This document shows, in pieces, positions 60,473-64,000 of a stretch of DNA of 64,000 bases. The DNA is from DASUPK01 sp963782345 (GTDB lineage: Bacteria > Actinomycetota > Thermoleophilia > Solirubrobacterales > 70-9), in assembly GCA_963782345.1 (NCBI GenBank), contig CAWAJF010000007.1, forward strand, positions 62,001-126,000, in the 5' to 3' direction. The stretch's first letter is position 1; each line of letters begins with the position of its first letter. A model generated the notes under the pieces. The model did not search any database. It was not told the origin of the DNA and saw nothing but the letters and a program-made list of their open reading frames with translations. A program made the position numbers and the translations under genes.

Positions 60473-61531
60473 ATGGCCGACATAGGCATCAAGGAGCTGC
60501 TGGAGGCCGGGGTTCATTTCGGCCACCAGACGAGACGCTGGAACCCGCGGATGCGCCGCTTCATCTATGGAGAGCGGGAAGGGATTCACATCATCGATCT
60601 GCTCCAGACGGAGCAGCTCCTCAACCAGGCGACTGAGTTCGTGACCGAGGTCGCGGCGAAGGGTGGCGTGATCCTCTTCGTCGGAACCAAGAAACAGGCG
60701 CGCGATTCGGTCCAGGAGTGGGCGGAGCGCTGCGGCATGCCGTATGTGAACCGCCGCTGGCTTGGCGGGCTGCTCACCAACTTCCACACCATCCGCAAGC
60801 GGATTCAGCGCCTCCACGAGCTCCGAGAGCTCAAGGAGGGCGGCCGACTCGACCTGCTGCCGACCAAGGAGCGAATGTCGATGGAGGCCGAGCTGCGCAA
60901 GCTCGAGTTCAATCTCGGCGGCGTCGCGGACATGCAGCGGATCCCGGACGCGGTGATCATCATCGACCTGAAGACCGAGGAGATCGCGCTGCGCGAGGCC
61001 GAGCGCCTGGAGATCCCGATCATCGGCCTGGTCGACTCCAATTGCGATCCCAGCCCCGTTCGGTACGTGATCCCCGGGAACGACGACGCGATTCGCTCCT
61101 GTGAATTGATCATCGGCGGACTGGGGTCCGCGATCGAGTCCTCCGCGGCCGCATGGCGCGCCGCGGAGGAGAAGCGCCGGGCCGAGGAGGAAGAGCGGAA
61201 GCGGCGCGAGGACGAAGAGCGCAAGCGCCGCGAGGCCGAGGAGAAAGCCAAGAAGGAAGCGGAGGAGAAGGCGAAGGCCGAGGCCGAGGCGAAGGCCAAG
61301 GCGGAGGCCGATGCCAAGGCCCAGGCAGCCGCGAAGCAGGCCGAGGCGACGAAGGAGGCTGCGGCCGAGGTGCCGCAGCCACCGCCGACGCCCGACGCGC
61401 CCGCGCATGACCGCAAGGGCGACCAGGCCGAGGCCGATCGCGAGGCCGGCGGGGAGATCCCGCAGCCGCAGCCGGCAGATGAGCCCAAGGCGCCCGAACC
61501 GGCACAGACTCAGGGCGGAGGTAAGTCCTGA
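60473..61531 (+). CDS. rpsB: Small ribosomal subunit protein S2 with long charged extension
   Basis: 352 residues. The S2 fold spans residues 1-225 (GIKELLEAGVHFGHQTRRWN, FVGTKKQARDSVQEWAERCG, VNRRWLGGLLTNFHTIRKRI, AVIIIDLKTEEIALREAERL, PIIGLVDSNCDPSPVRYVIP). The last 120 residues are a Glu/Lys/Arg/Ala heptad-like helix followed by a Pro/Gln/Glu tail. Tails occur in other actinobacterial S2 proteins, but this one is about half as long as the domain. It overlaps tsf by one base (TGATG). Confidence 0.95.
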   Translation: MADIGIKELLEAGVHFGHQTRRWNPRMRRFIYGEREGIHIIDLLQTEQLLNQATEFVTEVAAKGGVILFVGTKKQARDSVQEWAERCGMPYVNRRWLGGLLTNFHTIRKRIQRLHELRELKEGGRLDLLPTKERMSMEAELRKLEFNLGGVADMQRIPDAVIIIDLKTEEIALREAERLEIPIIGLVDSNCDPSPVRYVIPGNDDAIRSCELIIGGLGSAIESSAAAWRAAEEKRRAEEEERKRREDEERKRREAEEKAKKEAEEKAKAEAEAKAKAEADAKAQAAAKQAEATKEAAAEVPQPPPTPDAPAHDRKGDQAEADREAGGEIPQPQPADEPKAPEPAQTQGGGKS

Positions 61532-62157
61532 TGGCGGTGTCCGCAGCCGAGGTGAAGGCGTTGCGCGAGAAAACGGGGGCGCCGATGATGGACGTGAAGA
61601 AGGCCCTCGAGGAGGCCGGGGGCGACGAGCCCAAGGCCATCGAGATCCTCCGTAAGAAGGGCGCCGCTTCGGCCGCCAAGCGGGGCGGACGCGGCACCGC
61701 GGAGGGCGTGGTCGCGTCGTACACCCACATGAGCGGGACCGGAGAGCGCAAGCAGCAGCGCGTCGGCGTCCTCGTCGAGGTCCAGTGCGAGACGGACTTC
61801 GTCGCGCTCAACGACGACTTCAAGGACTTCGCTCGCGATGTCGCCATCCACATCGCCGCGATGAACCCGCAGCACGTGTCGCTCGAGGACATTCCCGAGG
61901 AGGAAGTCGCCGACGAGCGCCGCATCCTGGAGGAGAAGGCAAAGGCCGACGGGAAGCCCGACAACGTGGTGGAGAAGATCGTCGAGGGGCAGCTGAAGAA
62001 GTGGGCATCCGAACTCGTCCTCCTCGACCAGAAGCACTTCAACGAGGACAAGTACGAGGGCAAGACGATCGAGGACCTGCGAGCCGAGGTCGCGGCCAAG
62101 ACGGGAGAGAACGTGCGAATCGCCCGCTTCGCGCGCTTCGAGGTGGGGCAGGAGTAG
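61531..62157 (+). CDS. tsf: Elongation factor Ts
   Basis: 208 residues, the compact form (one core repeat), as in Thermus. The N-terminal UBA-like domain reads AEVKALREKTGAPMMDVKKA. QCETDFVALNDDFKDFARDV, MNPQHVSLEDIPEEEVADER and MKKWASELVLLDQ-like AKKVVEK residues follow in the usual order. It exchanges guanine nucleotides on EF-Tu. The rpsB-tsf-pyrH-frr order is conserved across bacteria. Confidence 0.94.
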   Translation: MAVSAAEVKALREKTGAPMMDVKKALEEAGGDEPKAIEILRKKGAASAAKRGGRGTAEGVVASYTHMSGTGERKQQRVGVLVEVQCETDFVALNDDFKDFARDVAIHIAAMNPQHVSLEDIPEEEVADERRILEEKAKADGKPDNVVEKIVEGQLKKWASELVLLDQKHFNEDKYEGKTIEDLRAEVAAKTGENVRIARFARFEVGQE

Positions 62158-62164
62158 CTGGAGC

Positions 62165-62920
62165 TTGGCCTCGGCTCGCTTCAACCGAATCCTGCTGAAG
62201 ATCTCCGGGGAAGCCCTGATGGGCGACCTCGACTACGGGACCGACCCGACGCAGATCGAGCGGATCGCCAATCAGGTCCGCGAGGTCCGGGCTCAGGCGG
62301 TCGACGTCGCGATCGTGGTCGGCGCCGGCAACATCTACCGTGGGCTCGAGGGTGCCGCCAAGGGCATGGACCGCGCCACCGCCGACTACATGGGCATGCT
62401 GGCGACCGTTCTCAACGCCCTGACCCTCCAGGACGCGCTCGAGAGGGTCGGCGTTGACACGCGCGTGCTCTCGGCGATGGCCGTCACCGAGGTCGCCGAG
62501 CCCTACATCCGCCGGCGCGCCATCCGGCACCTCGAGAAGGGCCGCGCCGTGATCTTCGCCGCCGGCACGGGCAACCCGTTCTTCACCACCGACACGGCCG
62601 CCGCATTGCGGGCGCTCGAAATCCACGCCGAGGCGATCCTGATGGCGAAGAACGGCGTCGAGGGCGTCTACACGGCCGATCCGTCCGTCGACCCGGCCGC
62701 CGAGTTCCTGCCGGAGATCAGCCACCGCCAGGCGATCGAGCGCGGCCTCCGGGTGATGGACTCGACCGCGCTCTCGCTGTGCATGGACAACGACCTGCCG
62801 ATCTACGTCTTCAACATGGCAGACGAGCGGAACATAGATAGGATCGTCAGCGGAGAGAGGGTGGGCACCTTGGTGTCCTCGAAGCCCGCTACGGAGCCGA
62901 CTCCCGGGGTGCGCACATGA
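62165..62920 (+). CDS. pyrH: UMP kinase
   Basis: 251 residues from TTG. Amino-acid-kinase fold: RILLKISGEALMGDLDYGTD, VAIVVGAGNIYRGLEG, DRATADYMGMLATVLNALTL, GRAVIFAAGTGNPFFTTDTA and ILMAKNGVEGVYTADPSVDP. It phosphorylates UMP for pyrimidine synthesis. The start codon was chosen by similarity; GGAG occurs twice within 15 bases upstream. Its stop overlaps frr as ATGA. Confidence 0.94.
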   Translation: MASARFNRILLKISGEALMGDLDYGTDPTQIERIANQVREVRAQAVDVAIVVGAGNIYRGLEGAAKGMDRATADYMGMLATVLNALTLQDALERVGVDTRVLSAMAVTEVAEPYIRRRAIRHLEKGRAVIFAAGTGNPFFTTDTAAALRALEIHAEAILMAKNGVEGVYTADPSVDPAAEFLPEISHRQAIERGLRVMDSTALSLCMDNDLPIYVFNMADERNIDRIVSGERVGTLVSSKPATEPTPGVRT

Positions 62921-63486
62921 CGATCGAGATGATCGACGAGCTGTTGGCCGACGCCAGCGAGCGGATGGAGAAGTCCGTCGAGTCGACCCGCAACGAGCTC
63001 GGCACCATTCGCACCGGCCGCGCCTCGCCACACCTCCTCGACCGCCTCAACGTCGACTACTACGGCGCGCAGACTCCGCTCAAGCAGCTCGCCCAGGTCG
63101 CCGCGACCGACGCGCGGATGCTCACCGTCACCCCGTACGACAAGTCGTCGATCAACACGATCGAGAAGGCGGTGATGGAGTCCGATCTCGGGCTCACTCC
63201 CTCGAACGACGGCAACGTGATCAGGCTGCAGATCCCCGAGCTCACCGAGGAGCGGCGCAAGGAGCTCGTCAAGGTCGTCCATGGGGTCGCCGAGCAGGGC
63301 CGCATCGCCGTCCGGAACATCCGCCGTGATGTCATGCATGACCTGCGCGAGCTGAAGAAGGAGGGCGAGGCCGGCTCCGACGAAGAGCACCACGGCGAGA
63401 CCGAGCTGCAGAAGCACACCGATACCGCGATCGCGGAGATCGACAGCCTGCTGAAGGGCAAAGAGGAAGAGATCCTCGAGGTCTAG
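62917..63486 (+). CDS. frr: Ribosome recycling factor
   Basis: 189 residues. Three-helix-bundle domain with an inserted small domain: RMEKSVESTRNELGTIRTGR, ASPHLLDRLNVDYYGAQTPL, VATWNR-equivalent positions at TPYDKSSINTIEKAVMESDL, GNVIRLQIPELTEERRKELV and RNIRRDVMHDLRELKKEGEA. It splits post-termination ribosomes together with EF-G. It overlaps pyrH by 4 bases. Confidence 0.95.
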   Translation: MTIEMIDELLADASERMEKSVESTRNELGTIRTGRASPHLLDRLNVDYYGAQTPLKQLAQVAATDARMLTVTPYDKSSINTIEKAVMESDLGLTPSNDGNVIRLQIPELTEERRKELVKVVHGVAEQGRIAVRNIRRDVMHDLRELKKEGEAGSDEEHHGETELQKHTDTAIAEIDSLLKGKEEEILEV

Positions 63487-63508
63487 GTCCGCGGCCTAGG
63501 CTTGCCCA

Positions 63509-64000
63509 ATGTCAGCCGACTACGTCGCGATCATCACCGACGGGAATGGGCGCTGGGCTCAACAGCGAGGCCTGCCCGTCATCGAGGGTCACCAGGCGGG
63601 TGCAGACGTCGTCAAGGCGCGGCTGCGCGACGCCGCCGAGTTCGGGATCAGGGAGCTCACCGTGTACTCCTTCTCCACGGAGAACTGGACCAGGCCCAAG
63701 GAGGAGGTCGACGGCCTGATGGCGATGTTCGCCGAGCGGATCGACCGCGAGACGCCCGAGCTGAACGAGGAGGGCGTGCGGATGCGCTTCATCGGGCGCC
63801 GCGAGGGCATCTCCGACGAGCTCACGAGCCGGATGGACTGGGCGGAGGCCGAGACCGACCGCAACGATCGCATCACCCTGTTCGTCGCGTTCAACTACGG
63901 CGGCAGGGCGGAGATCCTCGACGCCGCCGCCGCGTATCACGGTGGCGGGGAGGAGGAGTTCCAGAAGCACCTCTATGCGCCCGAGATGCACGAGCCGGAC
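63509..64000 (+). CDS. uppS: Isoprenyl transferase (undecaprenyl diphosphate synthase family), cut by the window edge
   Basis: The first 164 codons are seen. The cis-prenyltransferase core is clear: YVAIITDGNGRWAQQRGLPV (catalytic Asp near residue 11, with Thr where many have Met), EGHQAGADVVK, LTVYSFSTENWTRPKEEVDG and RITLFVAFNYGGRAEILDAA. It would make the lipid carrier for cell wall synthesis. It starts 22 bases after frr, with a weak ribosome binding site. Confidence 0.9.
   Translation, partial: MSADYVAIITDGNGRWAQQRGLPVIEGHQAGADVVKARLRDAAEFGIRELTVYSFSTENWTRPKEEVDGLMAMFAERIDRETPELNEEGVRMRFIGRREGISDELTSRMDWAEAETDRNDRITLFVAFNYGGRAEILDAAAAYHGGGEEEFQKHLYAPEMHEPD

Overview
The window is high-GC, gene-dense chromosomal DNA from an actinobacterium. 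The 16S rRNA and the gene style (GTG and TTG starts, ATGA overlaps, SepF, short-form HisG with HisZ, MurA with Asp in place of Cys, an imuB-dnaE2 mutasome) point to class Thermoleophilia (Solirubrobacterales or Gaiellales relatives). That placement is an inference from reading, not from a tree. There is no phage, insertion sequence, CRISPR array or recognisable tRNA gene.

Layout. 1-11.1 kb: the end of serA, a quinone-oxidoreductase-like gene, two surface or membrane proteins, an AI-2E-type transporter, then leuA (behind a Leu-rich leader peptide), an F420-type reductase, an XRE-cupin regulator, leuC, leuD, a methyltransferase and leuB. 11.1-20.2 kb: a small membrane protein, a ribosome-hibernation factor, an SDR, ilvE, cimA, a DegT aminotransferase, argH and a 3-methyladenine glycosylase. 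LeuA and CimA both feed LeuCD and LeuB, so leucine and isoleucine precursors are made from one shared set of enzymes, with IlvE finishing both. 20.2-30 kb: a class A penicillin-binding protein, tyrS and one 16S-23S-5S rRNA operon without spacer tRNAs. 30-40 kb: an M28 peptidase, small hydrolases, the SOS-controlled cassette imuB-DUF6504-dnaE2 behind a perfect LexA box, a phosphoesterase, a lipoprotein and an isocitrate/isopropylmalate dehydrogenase paralogue. 40-45.5 kb: accessory genes plus two look-alike short transcription units that may be small RNAs. 45.5-53.3 kb: murA and a his cluster (hisZ-G-D-B-H-A, a DoxX-like gene, hisF). 53.3-64 kb: a PQQ-propeller protein, cca, pgeF, yggS, sepF, proC, yggT, lspA, a pseudouridine synthase, then rpsB-tsf-pyrH-frr-uppS.

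The most unusual content is not a conventional gene. (1) A family of six short hairpin repeats (35-45 nt, both orientations) carries a conserved GGGT/ACCC clamp, a one-base bulge and a stem with compensatory changes. Copies sit between leu genes, supply the start region of two genes, and are translated in frame inside imuB and twice inside dnaE2, much as Rickettsia palindromic elements are. (2) A second, REP-like palindrome (GGGGTCAGGTCTTG arms) is also translated inside dnaE2 and again forms the start of an rluD-like gene. (3) The leucine codons of the leuA leader peptide are complementary over 12 nt to the leuA Shine-Dalgarno region, which suggests a translational attenuation switch. (4) Two paralogous promoter plus double GAAA-hairpin units look like small RNA genes.
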